The notes: a model not told the origin generated them from the letters alone. A DNA stretch of 33,568 bases from Hyphomicrobium sp. (GCA_019748215.1 JAIEPV010000195.1:1-33568); one strand, 5' to 3'. Counted from the first letter of the stretch, positions 9,321-19,592 are shown. Numbers and translations are program-made.

Positions 9321-10001
9321 ATGCCGGCAAAGCCGCAACAGCTGGTTTTCGAACTGCCGCACAGGCCGGCGCTCGGGTTCGAGGATTTTCTGGTGTCGGA
9401 GTCGAATGCCGCCGCCGTGGCGCTCGTTGATCGATGGCCCGATTGGCCGGTGGGCGCTGCAATCATCTGCGGGCGATCCGGATCAGGAAAAAGTCATCTG
9501 GCCAATGTCTGGCGGCTGCGCTCGAGCGGCGATGCGATCGCCGCTCACGCCATCACCGGCGATGCAGTGCCGGAACTCGCCTCGCACGCGGCGTTGATCG
9601 TCGAGGACGTCGAAGCCACACGCGACCAAGCGGCTTTGTTCCATCTGCTCAATCTGGTCCGTGAACAGCGCTTGGCCATGCTGCTCACGTCGTCAAACCC
9701 GCCTGGCGAACTCACGCTGTCGTTGCCCGATCTGACGTCACGGCTCAAAGCCCTGCCGCTTGCAGCGATCTCGCCGCCCGATGACGCCTTGCTGCGGGCC
9801 GTGCTGGTCAAACTATTTGCCGATCGCCAACTCGCCATCGAACCGCACATCGTCGATTATGTCGTGCTGCGCATGGAACGCTCAATGGCGGCCGCGCAGC
9901 GGATCGTTGCCGAAGTCGACCGTCAAGCCCTGATCCTGCAAAAGCCGGTGACGCGACCGGTTGTCGCCGCCGTTCTTGAAGCGCTCGCACGGCGAGCTTG
10001 A
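9321..10001 (+). CDS. hdaA: DnaA-related replication regulator HdaA
   Basis: A 226-residue AAA+ protein resembling the DnaA central domain without the DNA-binding domain, as in Hda/HdaA. Family members act with the beta sliding clamp to stimulate ATP hydrolysis by DnaA and so prevent over-initiation. Visible motifs are an N-terminal clamp-binding-like QLVFEL, Walker A GRSGSGKS (51-58), Walker B ALIVEDVE (91-98), a sensor 1 region MLLTSSNPPGE and a C-terminal RMERSMAAAQRIVAEVD sensor 2-like helix. The order AI-2E permease / hdaA / ppk is a common Rhizobiales arrangement. The ribosome site is weak (GAGAG). Confidence 0.92.
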   Translation: MPAKPQQLVFELPHRPALGFEDFLVSESNAAAVALVDRWPDWPVGAAIICGRSGSGKSHLANVWRLRSSGDAIAAHAITGDAVPELASHAALIVEDVEATRDQAALFHLLNLVREQRLAMLLTSSNPPGELTLSLPDLTSRLKALPLAAISPPDDALLRAVLVKLFADRQLAIEPHIVDYVVLRMERSMAAAQRIVAEVDRQALILQKPVTRPVVAAVLEALARRA

Positions 10002-10204
10002 CGATAGCCGGGACGCAGGAGGTGCGACGCTGGCGCTACGGCGCGGTGCGCGCGTCCAGCACGTCATGGCACTGTAAAAAACCATCAGGGTCTTGTCCGG
10101 CGTGAACGCCCGATGCTAGGTCGAGGCAGGGCTTTCGGCTGTGCGCCTCACCGCGCGCATCCGCCGGGCTTTTCGATGGGCCGATGACCGGCAGGGACAC
10201 CGCA

Positions 10205-12376
10205 ATGACGACGCCGCGCGCCAAGTCTAAAGCAAGCCTCGCTGCGATCGAAGTGCCGCAAGGCCCTGAGCGGTTCTACAATCGCGAATTGTCGTGGCTG
10301 CAATTCAACAAGCGCGTGCTCGAAGAAGCCGGCAACCGCAGCCACCCGTTGTTTGAACGCCTGCGCTTTCTGTCGATTTCAGCGTCCAATCTCGATGAGT
10401 TCTACATGGTCCGCGCGGCCGGCGTGTATGGCCAGGTAAAAGCCGGAGTGACGACGCTGTCGGCGGATGGCGCGACGCCGATGCAGCAACTCGCCGCGAT
10501 CAACAAGTTTGCCGCCAAGCTGGTTGCGGAAAAGCAAGCCACCTGGCTCGAGCTGAAGGCAGAGCTTGCCGAGACCGGCGTCTATGTCGTGCAGCCCGAG
10601 GATGTCAGCGCGACCGATCGCGATTGGCTCGAAAAACTTTTCATGACGCACGTCTTCCCGATCCTGACGCCGATCGCGGCCGACCCGGCACATCCGTTTC
10701 CGTTCATTCTGAACAAGGGCTTTACGATCGTCGTCGAAATGGTGCGGCGAACCGATCGCAAACCGATGATGGGGCTCATTCCCGTGCCCGGTCAACTCGA
10801 GCGCTTTATCCGCCTCGAAGCCGACCCGGCGAAACCCAAAGACCTCCGCTTCATGCAGCTCGAATACATGATCGGCATGTTTTTGACCGAACTGTTCACC
10901 GGCTTTGACATCAAGAGCCAGGGCGCCTTTCGGGTGCTACGCGATAGCGACATCGAGTTGCTGGAAGAAGCGGAAGATCTGGTGCGTTCCTACGAGAGCC
11001 AGTTGAAGCGCCGGCGTCGCGGCAACGTGATCCGCCTCGAACTCGAAGCCCGCATGCCGGAGCGCATGCGCAAGTTCGTCATCGAAGAACTCGAAGTGCG
11101 TGACGAGAGCGTGTTCGTCAAAGATGGCATCCTAGCGCTGGCCGATACAGCGCAGCTGATCGTCAACGACCGGCCCGATTTGCTGTTCAAACCGTTTCCG
11201 ATCCGCTTTCCCGAGCGTATCCGTGAATTCAGCGGCGATTGCTTTGCAGCCATCCGCAAGAAGGACATCGTCGTTCATCACCCTTATGAAAGCTTCGACG
11301 TCGTCGTGCAGTACTTGCGCCAGGCCGTCGCCGATCCAAACGTCATGGCGATCAAATGGACGCTGTATCGCACGTCGCGCGACAGCCCGATCATTCAGGC
11401 GTTGAAGGAAGCGGTTGAAGCCGGCAAGTCGGTGACGGCGGTGGTTGAGCTTAAGGCTCGCTTTGACGAAGCAGCCAACATCCGCTGGGCCCGCGACTTG
11501 GAAAGCGCCGGCGTGCATGTCGTCTACGGGTTCACTGAGCTCAAGACACACGCCAAGCTCGGCCTTGTGGTGCGCCGCGAGGGCACCGAGCTGATGACGT
11601 ACTGTCACATCGGCACCGGCAATTATCATCCGCAGACGGCGCGCGTGTATACCGACCTGTCGCTGTTCACGACCGACCCTGACATTGCCCGCGACGTGAC
11701 GCGGATCTTGAATTTCGTCACCGGCTATGGTGAACCAGCGGAACTCGAATGCATGGCCGCCAGCCCGCACGGCATTCGCAGCCGGATCATGACGCACATC
11801 GCTGATGAAATAAAAAACGCCAAAGCCGGCAAGCCGTCCGGCATTTGGATGAAGATGAATGCGCTGGTCGACTCCCAGATCATTTCGGCGCTGTATGACG
11901 CCAGCAACGCTGGCGTACCGGTCGATCTTGTGGTCCGCGGCGTGTGTTGCCTGCGGCCTGGAATTGCGGGCCTGTCTGAAAATATCCGCGTCAAAAGCGT
12001 TATCGGGCGATTTCTGGAGCATGCGCGCATTTATTGCTTCGGTAACGGCGAATCGCTGCCGTCGCCACATGCTGCCGTCTACATCAGCTCGGCCGATATG
12101 ATGCCGCGCAACCTCGATCGCCGCGTTGAGGCGCTGTGCCCGATCAAGAACGCCACCGTACACGAGCAGATCCTCAACCAGATCATGGTGGCCAACCTGA
12201 AAGACAACGAGCAAAGCTGGCGGATCAATGCTGATGGCAGCAGCACGCGCATCCGCGCTACTGCCGATGAAGAGCCCTTCAACGCGCATAAATATTTCAT
12301 GACCAACCCGTCGCTGTCTGGGCGCGGTCAATCTTTGAAGACGCACTACCCGCCGCGCTTTGGCGACCCCTCCTGA
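10205..12376 (+). CDS. ppk: Polyphosphate kinase 1
   Basis: Reversibly makes polyphosphate from ATP through a phosphohistidine intermediate; membrane-associated in bacteria. The 723-residue product has the N-terminal [20 protein letters not shown], the nucleotide-binding head, and the PLD-like catalytic domains. The two active-site histidines are His449 (in [10 protein letters not shown]) and His468 (in [12 protein letters not shown]), 19 residues apart like E. coli His435/His454. Start at 10205 is chosen over an ATG seven codons upstream because AGGGA lies about 10 bases before it. ppx follows 27 bases later, so synthesis and degradation enzymes are one unit. A long antisense open frame opposite this gene is a codon-bias shadow. 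Confidence 0.97.
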   Translation: MTTPRAKSKASLAAIEVPQGPERFYNRELSWLQFNKRVLEEAGNRSHPLFERLRFLSISASNLDEFYMVRAAGVYGQVKAGVTTLSADGATPMQQLAAINKFAAKLVAEKQATWLELKAELAETGVYVVQPEDVSATDRDWLEKLFMTHVFPILTPIAADPAHPFPFILNKGFTIVVEMVRRTDRKPMMGLIPVPGQLERFIRLEADPAKPKDLRFMQLEYMIGMFLTELFTGFDIKSQGAFRVLRDSDIELLEEAEDLVRSYESQLKRRRRGNVIRLELEARMPERMRKFVIEELEVRDESVFVKDGILALADTAQLIVNDRPDLLFKPFPIRFPERIREFSGDCFAAIRKKDIVVHHPYESFDVVVQYLRQAVADPNVMAIKWTLYRTSRDSPIIQALKEAVEAGKSVTAVVELKARFDEAANIRWARDLESAGVHVVYGFTELKTHAKLGLVVRREGTELMTYCHIGTGNYHPQTARVYTDLSLFTTDPDIARDVTRILNFVTGYGEPAELECMAASPHGIRSRIMTHIADEIKNAKAGKPSGIWMKMNALVDSQIISALYDASNAGVPVDLVVRGVCCLRPGIAGLSENIRVKSVIGRFLEHARIYCFGNGESLPSPHAAVYISSADMMPRNLDRRVEALCPIKNATVHEQILNQIMVANLKDNEQSWRINADGSSTRIRATADEEPFNAHKYFMTNPSLSGRGQSLKTHYPPRFGDPS

Positions 12377-12403
12377 TGTGATGACTGCGCGAAGGACCCA
12401 TCC

Positions 12404-13939
12404 GTGACTCGACTAAAGGACCTCTTCGCGAGCCCGGCGCGAACGAACGAGCTTGAGCCAATCGCCATCATCGATATCGGTTCGAACTCGGTGCGTTTGG
12501 TCGTCTATGAGGGCGCGGTGCGGGCGCCGACGCCGCTGTTCAATGAAAAAGTTTTGTGCGGACTTGGCCGCGCGGTCGCGACCACCGGCAGTCTCAGCGA
12601 CGAGGCAATCGAGCGGGCGTTGGCGGCGCTGTCGCGGTTTCGTGCCATCACCCGCGTGCTGCGCGTTAAAAACGTCAAAGCCATCGCCACGGCGGCCGTG
12701 CGGGAAGCGAAGAACGGCAAGGAGTTTATTCAGCGCGGCGAGAAAGCAGCCGGGTGCGCCATCGATATTTTGTCGGGTGAGAAAGAAGCTCGCCTCGCCG
12801 CGCAAGGCATCATGATGGGCTTCATCGACGCCAACGGCATCGCCGGCGACTTAGGCGGCGGCAGTCTCGAGCTGATCGATCTCGAACGCGACAAGCTCAA
12901 GCAGGCATCGACACTGCCGCTCGGCGGCCTGCGGCTGATCGATACGACCGGCAATAAGCTCGAAAAAGCGCTCGAAATGACCGATGAGGCCATCGCTAGT
13001 TTGCCGTGGGTCAAACAAGGCGCGGGCCGGACGTTTTACGCGGTCGGCGGCACGTGGCGAGCACTTGCGAAAATGCACATGGAAGGCGCGCACTATCCGC
13101 TGCGCGTCATGCATGGCTACAAACTGCCGGGCAAGGAAGCTCAGGATTTCGCCGAAAGCGTCCGTCGAGCCAAGAAACTGACCGATCTGCCAGGATTGGC
13201 GCATGTCGCGCGCGCGCGCCGCGAAGTCGTGCCGTATGGAGCGCTGGTGCTCGAACGTCTGCTGCGCCAGATGCAGCCGCGCAGTGTCATCTTCTCGGTG
13301 TTCGGCATTCGCGAAGGTTTGATTTACGGCTTACTCTCGCCGCATGAACGCCGCCGCGATCCGCTGCTGAGTTTCTGCGAAGACTACGCGGCGCTGCGCT
13401 CGCGTTCGGTCGAGCACGCCCACGAGCTGTTTCGCTGGACAGACCAAATTTTCGACCACCCAGACCTCGAAGAAACCGATGACGAGCGCCGGCTGCGGCA
13501 CGCCGCTTGCTTGCTGTCCGATGTCGGCTGGCGGGCGCATCCCGACTATCGCGGCGAGCAGAGCTTGAACAAGATCGCGCAGGCCGGTCTCGGCGGCGTC
13601 GATCATGCGGGGCGGATTTTTCTCGCGCTCGCGGTTTATTATCGCCACGATACGGCCGAGCAAAGCACCGACGCCATGGCCGAGCGGCTGCGCAATCTCG
13701 TCAGCCGGCGCGTGCAGCGGCGGGCGCGTATTATCGGCGCGGCGGTCAGAACGGCGCATATGCTCTCGATCGGGATGCCGGGCGTCATCGATGAGACCAC
13801 GCTCTCCTATGAGCCGGGAAAAATCGTGCTTTCGATTCCGAAGGCGCATGCCGGGCTGGATGGCGAACGCCTGCGGCGGCGGTTCGAGGGTCTGGCTGAG
13901 CTGCTTGGCAAAAAGCCGATCGTGGTGATTGTCCGATAG
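12404..13939 (+). CDS. ppx: Exopolyphosphatase / guanosine pentaphosphatase family
   Basis: Releases phosphate from polyphosphate chain ends; relatives also hydrolyse pppGpp. The 511-residue protein has the ASKHA-fold phosphate loops IIDIGSNSVRLVVYEG (residues 22-37) and GIAGDLGGGSLELIDL, the catalytic Glu region AVREAKNGKEF, and a C-terminal HD-like helical domain. Starts with GTG, with AAGGA 7 bases upstream (12392-12396). It is the last gene of the ppk-ppx unit. Length matches alphaproteobacterial Ppx (about 500). Whether pppGpp is also a substrate cannot be told. Confidence 0.95.
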   Translation: MTRLKDLFASPARTNELEPIAIIDIGSNSVRLVVYEGAVRAPTPLFNEKVLCGLGRAVATTGSLSDEAIERALAALSRFRAITRVLRVKNVKAIATAAVREAKNGKEFIQRGEKAAGCAIDILSGEKEARLAAQGIMMGFIDANGIAGDLGGGSLELIDLERDKLKQASTLPLGGLRLIDTTGNKLEKALEMTDEAIASLPWVKQGAGRTFYAVGGTWRALAKMHMEGAHYPLRVMHGYKLPGKEAQDFAESVRRAKKLTDLPGLAHVARARREVVPYGALVLERLLRQMQPRSVIFSVFGIREGLIYGLLSPHERRRDPLLSFCEDYAALRSRSVEHAHELFRWTDQIFDHPDLEETDDERRLRHAACLLSDVGWRAHPDYRGEQSLNKIAQAGLGGVDHAGRIFLALAVYYRHDTAEQSTDAMAERLRNLVSRRVQRRARIIGAAVRTAHMLSIGMPGVIDETTLSYEPGKIVLSIPKAHAGLDGERLRRRFEGLAELLGKKPIVVIVR

Positions 13940-14126
13940 GCGGCAAATGCCTCGGATCGTCCGTCGGGAACGCCGGCTCGAACGGCGCCATCCCCAACCA
14001 AGGCGGCCGCCTGCAACGAGAGCTGCACCCGCGCGCCGAAGTTCTGCTAGACTACCCCCGCACGGTTGCGCCCTGCGCCTGTGATATCATGTCTGAATTA
14101 TAACGCGACGGACGAAGACAATCTCA

Positions 14127-15053
14127 ATGGCTGACGATCTTTATGACATTCTAGGCGTGCCCCGACGCGCCTCGGACGACGAGATCCGGCGCGCATTTCG
14201 CAATCTTGCCAAAGCCAATCATCCCGACGTGAACCCCGGCAACAAGGCGGCGGTCGAGCGCTTCAAGAAAATCACAGCCGCCAATGATATTCTCGGCGAT
14301 GCCGATAAGCGGCGGGCCTATGACGCTGGCGAAATCGACTCGAAGGGCGATCCGCGCCGCCCGTCATGGGCTGGGCGTCCCGGCGGCCAAGGTGGCGGCG
14401 GCCGGCCGGCCGGCGCCGGGCGTGCACGAGACCAGAGCGGGTTCGATGAATTTTCGTTCGCCAATGTTTTTTCCGACGCGTTTGGCGGCGTAGGTGGCGG
14501 GCGTCGCGACGGTTTTGGCGGCCCCGCGCGCGGCACGGATTTGCGCTATTCGCTCGAAATCGAATTTCTTGAAGCGATTTCCGGGGTGAAGAAACGCGTC
14601 ACGCTGCCGGAAGGCGGGGTGCTCGATCTCGCCGTGCCAGAAGGCGTGAGCGACGGGCAGGTGCTGCGTCTCAAAGGCAAAGGTGCGCCCGGCGTCGGCG
14701 GCATCGAAGACGGTGACGCGCTCGTTGAAATCAAAATCAAGCCGCACACTGATTTCAAGCGCCAGGGCGACGACATTCTGCTCGATCTGCCGATCACAAT
14801 CGATGAAGCGGTGCTGGGCGGCCGCATCGAAGTGCCGACGCCGTCCGGCCGCGTGCATTTGACCATGCCGAAGGGCACCAGCTCGGGCAAAATTTTCCGG
14901 CTGAAGGGCAAAGGTGTGCGCACCAAGGCGGGCGGTCACGGCGACGAACTCGTTACCGTGCGCATTGTCTTGCCGAGCGATGTCGATGACAGCCTGTCGT
15001 ACTTTTTTTCCGAATGGCGCCAGAAGAACGCCTACGATCCGGGCCGCAAATAA
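14127..15053 (+). CDS. DnaJ-family co-chaperone (CbpA/type II, no zinc finger)
   Basis: A 308-residue Hsp40 that should stimulate DnaK ATPase. Residues 4-70 are a J domain with the HPD motif in AKANHPDVNPGN. A Gly/Arg-rich linker (about 75-130, with GRPGGQGGGGRPAGAG) and two C-terminal beta-barrel substrate domains follow (EFLEAISGVKKRVTLPEG; VHLTMPKGTSSGKIFRLKGKG). The Cys-rich zinc domain of DnaJ is absent, so this is a CbpA or DjlB-like protein rather than canonical DnaJ. The 187-base gap before it should contain its own promoter, so it is likely separate from ppx. It converges with rnd, 24 bases away. Confidence 0.93.
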   Translation: MADDLYDILGVPRRASDDEIRRAFRNLAKANHPDVNPGNKAAVERFKKITAANDILGDADKRRAYDAGEIDSKGDPRRPSWAGRPGGQGGGGRPAGAGRARDQSGFDEFSFANVFSDAFGGVGGGRRDGFGGPARGTDLRYSLEIEFLEAISGVKKRVTLPEGGVLDLAVPEGVSDGQVLRLKGKGAPGVGGIEDGDALVEIKIKPHTDFKRQGDDILLDLPITIDEAVLGGRIEVPTPSGRVHLTMPKGTSSGKIFRLKGKGVRTKAGGHGDELVTVRIVLPSDVDDSLSYFFSEWRQKNAYDPGRK

Positions 15054-15077
15054 GCGCCGCGATTGTCGCGTTGCAGG

Positions 15078-16238
15078 TCATTCGCCGATGTTGGTCGGAA
15101 CGGCGCGGACTTCGCCTTTGACCAGCGTCAATGCCAGCTCGCCGCGCTTCAGTTTTAGCGCCGCCTCGCCGAACAGTGATCTGCGCCAGCCGGTCAGCGC
15201 CAAGATGTCGGGCTCTTCCAGGGTGGCAAGCTGTTCCAGATCGTCGCTGTCAGCGATGATGCGCGGGGCGACACCATGCTCGGCGGCGGCGGATTTCAGC
15301 AGCACTTTCAGCAGTTCGAGCGTGGCGGTTGCTTCGGCTGAAAGCGCTTCGGCGCGCTCGACTTTCGGCAATGATTTGGGATCACGCGCGAGGCCGGCCT
15401 TGACCACATCGATGATATCTTTGGCGCGCGACGAGCGGGCGAAACCGTCCGAGAGCGTCCGCAATTGGCCAAGCGCGTCGGTCGTTGAGGGCATCTGGTT
15501 GGCGATGTCGTAAAGCGCATCGTCGCGCAGAATGCGTCCGCGCGGGACGTCCTGCGATTGCGCCAGGCGTTCGCGCCAGGCTGCCAGTTCGATGAGCACG
15601 GCAAGGGATTTGCGGCCCTTCACCCGGAGCTTCAGGCGCTGCCAGGCATTTTCCGGAGCAGTGTCGTAGGTCGATGGATTGGTGAGGATCGACATTTCTT
15701 CTTCAAGCCACTTCGCCCGCCCGGATTTGCCAAGTTCAGTGCGCAGGTGAATGTACACGTCGCGCAGATGCGTGACGTCGCCGAGCGCATAATCGAGCTG
15801 CTTTTCCGACAGCGGGCGGCGGCTCCAATCGGTGAAGCGGGATGACTTATCAATGTCCGCGCCGTTGATCTTCTTGACGAGGTTGACGTAGCTTATGCTC
15901 TCGCCGAAGCCGCATACCATGGCGGCGACTTGGGTGTCGAACACCGGCGTCGGCACGATACCGGCTTTGCCGACAACGATTTCGATATCCTGTCGCGCGG
16001 CGTGGAAAACCTTGGTGACACGCTCGTTGCCCATCAACTCGTAAAAGGGCGCGAGATCCAAGCCACCGGCCATCGGATCGACGACGGCTTCACCGCCCGG
16101 GCCGGCAAGCTGGATGAGGCAGAGCTGCGGCCAGAATGTTTGCTCGCGCAGAAACTCGGTGTCGACCGTTACGAAGTCGGCGGCGCCAAGGGTTTCGCAC
16201 AGGGAGCGCAGGTCGGGGGTCGTTGTGATGACGTTCAT
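15078..16238 (-). CDS. rnd: Ribonuclease D
   Basis: A 3'-5' exoribonuclease for tRNA 3' maturation. The 386-residue product shows DEDDy motifs: Exo I with Asp26 and Glu28 (VTVDTEFLREQTFWP), Exo II FHAARQDIEIV, and Exo III LDYALGDVTHLRDVY with the characteristic Tyr. An HRDC helical domain follows (residues about 200-285, RGRILRDDALYDIANQMP). The ATG at 16238 gives the usual N-terminus (MNVITTTPDLRSLC); an ATG seven codons upstream is possible. It diverges from aspS across a 245-base gap, a common arrangement in Rhizobiales. Confidence 0.95.
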   Translation of the reverse strand: MNVITTTPDLRSLCETLGAADFVTVDTEFLREQTFWPQLCLIQLAGPGGEAVVDPMAGGLDLAPFYELMGNERVTKVFHAARQDIEIVVGKAGIVPTPVFDTQVAAMVCGFGESISYVNLVKKINGADIDKSSRFTDWSRRPLSEKQLDYALGDVTHLRDVYIHLRTELGKSGRAKWLEEEMSILTNPSTYDTAPENAWQRLKLRVKGRKSLAVLIELAAWRERLAQSQDVPRGRILRDDALYDIANQMPSTTDALGQLRTLSDGFARSSRAKDIIDVVKAGLARDPKSLPKVERAEALSAEATATLELLKVLLKSAAAEHGVAPRIIADSDDLEQLATLEEPDILALTGWRRSLFGEAALKLKRGELALTLVKGEVRAVPTNIGE

Positions 16239-16435
16239 GCCGGCTCGGCTATAGCGCATGGCGATGGCGTTGTCGCCTATGCGAATCGGTGAACCAAGGC
16301 TGTCAGTGTCGCGTGGCGCGGCCTGGGCCGGGCGGCTGGAGCGGATGACGATAGAGAGCGGGTGACGGGCGCCAAGCGTCGCGCTGGCGATCCAAAGCGG
16401 CGGGCCGGTTGCCTTGACTTTCAGGGGCGAGCATG

Positions 16436-16464
16436 CGCTTTTCCGCGTCGATTTCCTTTATAAT
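16436..16464 (+). promoter_or_regulatory. Probable aspS promoter
   Basis: A perfect TATAAT hexamer at 16459-16464 lies 20 bases before the aspS ATG. The hexamer 17 bases upstream (CGCTTT, 16436-16441) is a poor -35 box; a better TTGACT at 16414 is too far. Transcription from here would start near 16471, leaving a leader of only about 13 bases. This fits an in-frame ATG at 16502 as an alternative start. Confidence 0.45.
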
Positions 16465-16483
16465 CTGATCGAGGCGAGAGGCC

Positions 16484-18322
16484 ATGTCTGAGCCACTATC
16501 TATGGCCAAATCCGGCGCCAAACTGCATCGTTATCGCTCGGCCACCTGCGGCGCGCTTCGCCAGAGCGATGTCGGCACAACCGCGCGGCTGTCTGGCTGG
16601 GTTCATCGCGTCCGCGATCATGGCGGCGTGCTGTTCGTCGACGTGCGCGACCACTATGGCATCACGCAAGTCGTCGCCGACCCCGACAGCCCTGCCTTTA
16701 AATCCGCCGAAGCCGTGCGCTCGGAATGGGTGATCCGCATCGACGGCCTCGTTCGCGACCGGCCGGCTGGCACGACCAATGCCGATCTGCCAACGGGCGA
16801 CATCGAAATCTACGCCACCGAAATCGAAGTGCTGTCGGCGGCCAAGGAATTGCCGATCCCGGTGTTCGGGGAACCCGACTATCCGGAAGATTTGCGTCTG
16901 CAGTATCGCTTCCTTGATCTGCGCCGCGAGACGCTGCACGCCAACATTATGAAGCGCCTCGCCATTACGGCGTCGATCCGCCGGCGCATGACGGAGGCCG
17001 GCTTTTTCGAATTCTCGACACCGATCCTGACGGCGTCATCGCCCGAAGGCGCGCGCGATTTTCTCGTGCCGTCGCGCATACATGCCGGAAAGTTCTACGC
17101 GCTGCCGCAAGCGCCGCAGCAGTACAAGCAGCTGTTGATGGTGTCGGGCTTCGATCGCTATTTTCAGATCGCGCCGTGTTTTCGCGATGAAGACCCGCGC
17201 GCCGACCGCTTGCCGGGTGAGTTCTATCAGCTCGACGTCGAAATGAGCTTCGTCGAACAGGAAGATGTGTTCCAGACGATGGAGCCGGTGATCACCGGCG
17301 TGCTCGAAGAATTTGCCGATGGCAAGCCGGTGACCAATGGCTGGCCGCGCATTCCGTGGGAGACTGCGATTGCAAAATACGGCTCCGACAAACCCGATCT
17401 GCGCAACCCGATAGAAATGCAGGACGTGACGGAGCATTTCCGTGGATCCGGCTTCAAGGTGTTTGCCGGGATGATCGAGAAAGATCCCAAAGTGCGGGTG
17501 TGGGCCATCCCCGCGCCGACAGGGGGATCGCGCGCCTTCTGCGATCGGATGAATTCGTGGGCCCAGGGTGAAGGCCAGCCGGGGCTTGGCTATGTGTTCT
17601 GGCGTGAGGGCGAAGAGGGCGGCGCTGGGCCGGTCGCCAAAAATATCGGACCGGGGCGCACAACCGCCATTCGCGATCAACTTGGCCTCAAGGTCGGCGA
17701 CGCGGTGTTTTTCACGGCCGGTGATCCGGCGAAGTTTTACAAGTTCGCCGGGCTCGCGCGTGATCGCGCCGGGCAAGAGCTAAAATTGATCGACGAAAAC
17801 CGATTTGCGCTCGCCTGGATCGTTGATTTCCCGTTCTACGAATGGAACGACGACGAAAAGAAAATCGATTTCTCGCACAACCCATTCTCGATGCCGCAGG
17901 GCGGAGCCGCCGCGCTCGACGCCGCCAAGAGCAACGACGACTTCATCAAGATCAAAGCCTATCAATACGACATCGTCTGCAACGGCTTCGAGATCGCGTC
18001 GGGCTCGGTGCGAAATCACGTGCCGGAGACGATGGTCAAGGCGTTCGAGATCACCGGGCTGACGCAGACCGATGTCGAAACGCGCTTCGGTGGTCTTTAT
18101 CGGGCGTTCCAGTATGGCGCGCCGCCGCATGGCGGAATGGCGGCCGGGATCGACCGCATGGTGATGCTGCTGGTTGGCGCAAAAAACCTGCGCGAAATTT
18201 CGCTGTTTCCGATGAACCAGCAGGCCAACGATTTGCTGATGGGCGCGCCGAGCGAAGTCTCGCCCAAGCAGCTTCGCGAACTGAGCATTCGCGTCATCGT
18301 GCCGGACGTGAAAAAAGACTGA
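16484..18322 (+). CDS. aspS: Aspartyl-tRNA synthetase (bacterial type)
   Basis: Charges tRNA with aspartate. The 612-residue class IIb enzyme has the N-terminal anticodon-binding OB fold ([23 protein letters not shown]), motif 1 and 2 regions ([31 protein letters not shown]), the bacterial GAD insertion domain (about 300-430) and motif 3 ([16 protein letters not shown]). Two starts are possible, 16484 and 16502; neither has a well-spaced ribosome site, and the conserved part begins at [12 protein letters not shown]. Many alphaproteobacterial enzymes of this type are non-discriminating and also charge tRNA-Asn; that cannot be settled here. Its 3' end contains the terminator of the convergent hydrolase gene. 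Confidence 0.97.
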   Translation: MSEPLSMAKSGAKLHRYRSATCGALRQSDVGTTARLSGWVHRVRDHGGVLFVDVRDHYGITQVVADPDSPAFKSAEAVRSEWVIRIDGLVRDRPAGTTNADLPTGDIEIYATEIEVLSAAKELPIPVFGEPDYPEDLRLQYRFLDLRRETLHANIMKRLAITASIRRRMTEAGFFEFSTPILTASSPEGARDFLVPSRIHAGKFYALPQAPQQYKQLLMVSGFDRYFQIAPCFRDEDPRADRLPGEFYQLDVEMSFVEQEDVFQTMEPVITGVLEEFADGKPVTNGWPRIPWETAIAKYGSDKPDLRNPIEMQDVTEHFRGSGFKVFAGMIEKDPKVRVWAIPAPTGGSRAFCDRMNSWAQGEGQPGLGYVFWREGEEGGAGPVAKNIGPGRTTAIRDQLGLKVGDAVFFTAGDPAKFYKFAGLARDRAGQELKLIDENRFALAWIVDFPFYEWNDDEKKIDFSHNPFSMPQGGAAALDAAKSNDDFIKIKAYQYDIVCNGFEIASGSVRNHVPETMVKAFEITGLTQTDVETRFGGLYRAFQYGAPPHGGMAAGIDRMVMLLVGAKNLREISLFPMNQQANDLLMGAPSEVSPKQLRELSIRVIVPDVKKD

Positions 18323-18341
18323 GCGCTGTCGGCGCTCAGTC
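18311..18341 (-). terminator. Terminator of the hydrolase gene, overlapping the aspS stop
   Basis: A perfect 10-bp stem (18317-18326 with 18332-18341, 5-nt loop) is followed on the minus strand by six T's. On the plus strand these T's are the A's of the last Lys codons of aspS, and the aspS TGA lies inside the stem. It serves the minus-strand hydrolase that ends at 18365. There is no T-run in the aspS direction. Confidence 0.8.
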
Positions 18342-18364
18342 CATGCCATGCGATCTGCGTTACG

Positions 18365-19117
18365 TTATTTGCTCGGCAACTTGGCGAGGAACGCCGTCAC
18401 GGCGGCCCAGCCGGCGGCAGCACCGCTCGGGTTGCTGTCTTCGCGAAGTGTCGACGAGCCGTGCACGCCGGATTTTGGTATGTATTGATCGCGAACGTTC
18501 GCCGAGGTCGCTGCAAGAATGGCCTTGGCCGCTTGAATTTCGCCATCGTCGGAGGCCGATGTGACGAACACGGGTGCTTTGATTTTATGTGCAGCATCGG
18601 CCACGGAAGCTCGACCCAAATACTCGCCGGGCGAAAATGCCAGCACGGCCGCAACGTCGCTCGGATGCTGGGCAGCTAGCAGAAAGACAAGCGCCGCCGA
18701 ATAACTGGACCCCCAAATGATGACAGGCTTGTCGGGCGCGGTTTTGCGCGCATGCGCCAGAGCCGCTTCGAGATCGGGGAGAGCGTCGAGATAGTCGCTC
18801 GATCCGCCGAGTGCTTTCACGGTTTGGTTGCTTTGGCCAAATCTTACGCCGCCGGAACGCTGGTCGATGGCAATGACATCATAGCCCATCTTGACGAGCA
18901 TCGGCGCGATGGAGCTGTATTCTCCCGCATTGGATGCGGCTTGGTGGAACAGCAGGACCGTCGCTTTTGCCGGGACCGTTGCGGCGTAGGTGTTGCCGTA
19001 AACCGTGACGCCATCGGCCGCCGTCAGTTTCAACGGCACCTGCGCATGGGCTGCGGCTGCGCCGATCAGCAACACGAAGGATGAAGCGACGGACCTAAAA
19101 AAACTGCGCATGGGCAT
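18365..19117 (-). CDS. Exported alpha/beta hydrolase (dienelactone-hydrolase-like)
   Basis: A 250-residue protein with a signal peptide (FVLLIGAAAAHA, cleavage near residue 25) and an alpha/beta-hydrolase core. Landmarks are the oxyanion-region strand VLLFHQAASNAGEYSS, the nucleophile elbow IWGSSYSAAL, the acid region FVTSASDDGEI and a late SGVHGSS supplying the His. The overall pattern resembles dienelactone hydrolases or small periplasmic esterases. Substrate is unknown. The ATG at 19111 is an equally good start. Promoter not evident; the terminator overlaps aspS. Confidence 0.85.
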   Translation of the reverse strand: MPMRSFFRSVASSFVLLIGAAAAHAQVPLKLTAADGVTVYGNTYAATVPAKATVLLFHQAASNAGEYSSIAPMLVKMGYDVIAIDQRSGGVRFGQSNQTVKALGGSSDYLDALPDLEAALAHARKTAPDKPVIIWGSSYSAALVFLLAAQHPSDVAAVLAFSPGEYLGRASVADAAHKIKAPVFVTSASDDGEIQAAKAILAATSANVRDQYIPKSGVHGSSTLREDSNPSGAAAGWAAVTAFLAKLPSK

Positions 19118-19207
19118 CCCGCTGAAAATATCAAAAGTTCAGTTTTGTTGATGTGTCTGATTTCTACTACGCCGCTCACCGCGCGATGGTTACAGGCCGC
19201 CGACACA

Positions 19208-19240
19208 CAAAACGCCCGTTCGCGTCGAACGGGCGTTTTT
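19208..19240 (-). terminator. Terminator of secreted paralogue A
   Basis: A long inverted repeat (19209-19222 with 19226-19239, 3-nt loop) has core GCCCGTTCG/CGAACGGGC and T-rich flanks on both sides. It lies 57 bases past the stop of the gene at 19296-19592. The stem core is the same as in the terminator of the second paralogue at 19845-19877. Confidence 0.85.
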
Positions 19241-19295
19241 GCTGCGGCGATCATTCGTTTTTGTAGGGTGTCGGTTGCCGACGTTTGCCACCCGC

Positions 19296-19592
19296 TTAGT
19301 TGATCTGCGGAGCGACGCTGCGGTCTGGCAGATTGATGCCGACGATGACGGTCTTGCCGTCCTTTGATGCTGTGCCGACCCACTGGCCTTCTTCGTTCCG
19401 GATCAGCTGCGAGACGTTGGCATAACCCTGGCGAACCAAGTGCTGGTGAGCTTCACGCGATGCGCTGGCGTCAGCGAGGAAAGCGTTTTGAGCAGGGACG
19501 CCATAGGCGCCAACCGGCAAAGAGTTTTTCGCAAGAGCCGGAGTTGCGAGAGCGGCGGTGGCAAGCGTTGCGAGGATGAGATTGCGGATCAT
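19296..19592 (-). CDS. Small secreted protein, PepSY-like (paralogue A)
   Basis: A 98-residue protein with a clear signal peptide (LILATLATAALATPALA, cleavage after residue 21) giving a periplasmic product of about 77 residues. The mature part carries a pattern seen in many small Rhizobiales secreted proteins (PepSY-like): AHQHLVRQGYANVSQL, then GQWVGTASKDGKTVIVGINL. No cysteines or catalytic residues are evident. AAGGA lies upstream of the ATG. It is paralogous over its whole length to the next gene (19935-20231), which has exactly the same size and a similar terminator. Function is not known. Confidence 0.8.
   Translation of the reverse strand: MIRNLILATLATAALATPALAKNSLPVGAYGVPAQNAFLADASASREAHQHLVRQGYANVSQLIRNEEGQWVGTASKDGKTVIVGINLPDRSVAPQIN

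Noticed and set aside
11132-12346. Long minus-strand open frame (404 codons) opposite ppk
   Set aside because: It is antisense to a firmly identified gene with both catalytic histidines. The product has His/Asp/Arg-rich shadow composition and no ribosome site.
16303-16521. 72-codon minus-strand frame starting inside aspS, with [19 protein letters not shown]
   Set aside because: The helix-like start is attractive, but the C-terminal half is Arg/Pro-rich and it crosses the aspS promoter and start. No ribosome site at either ATG.
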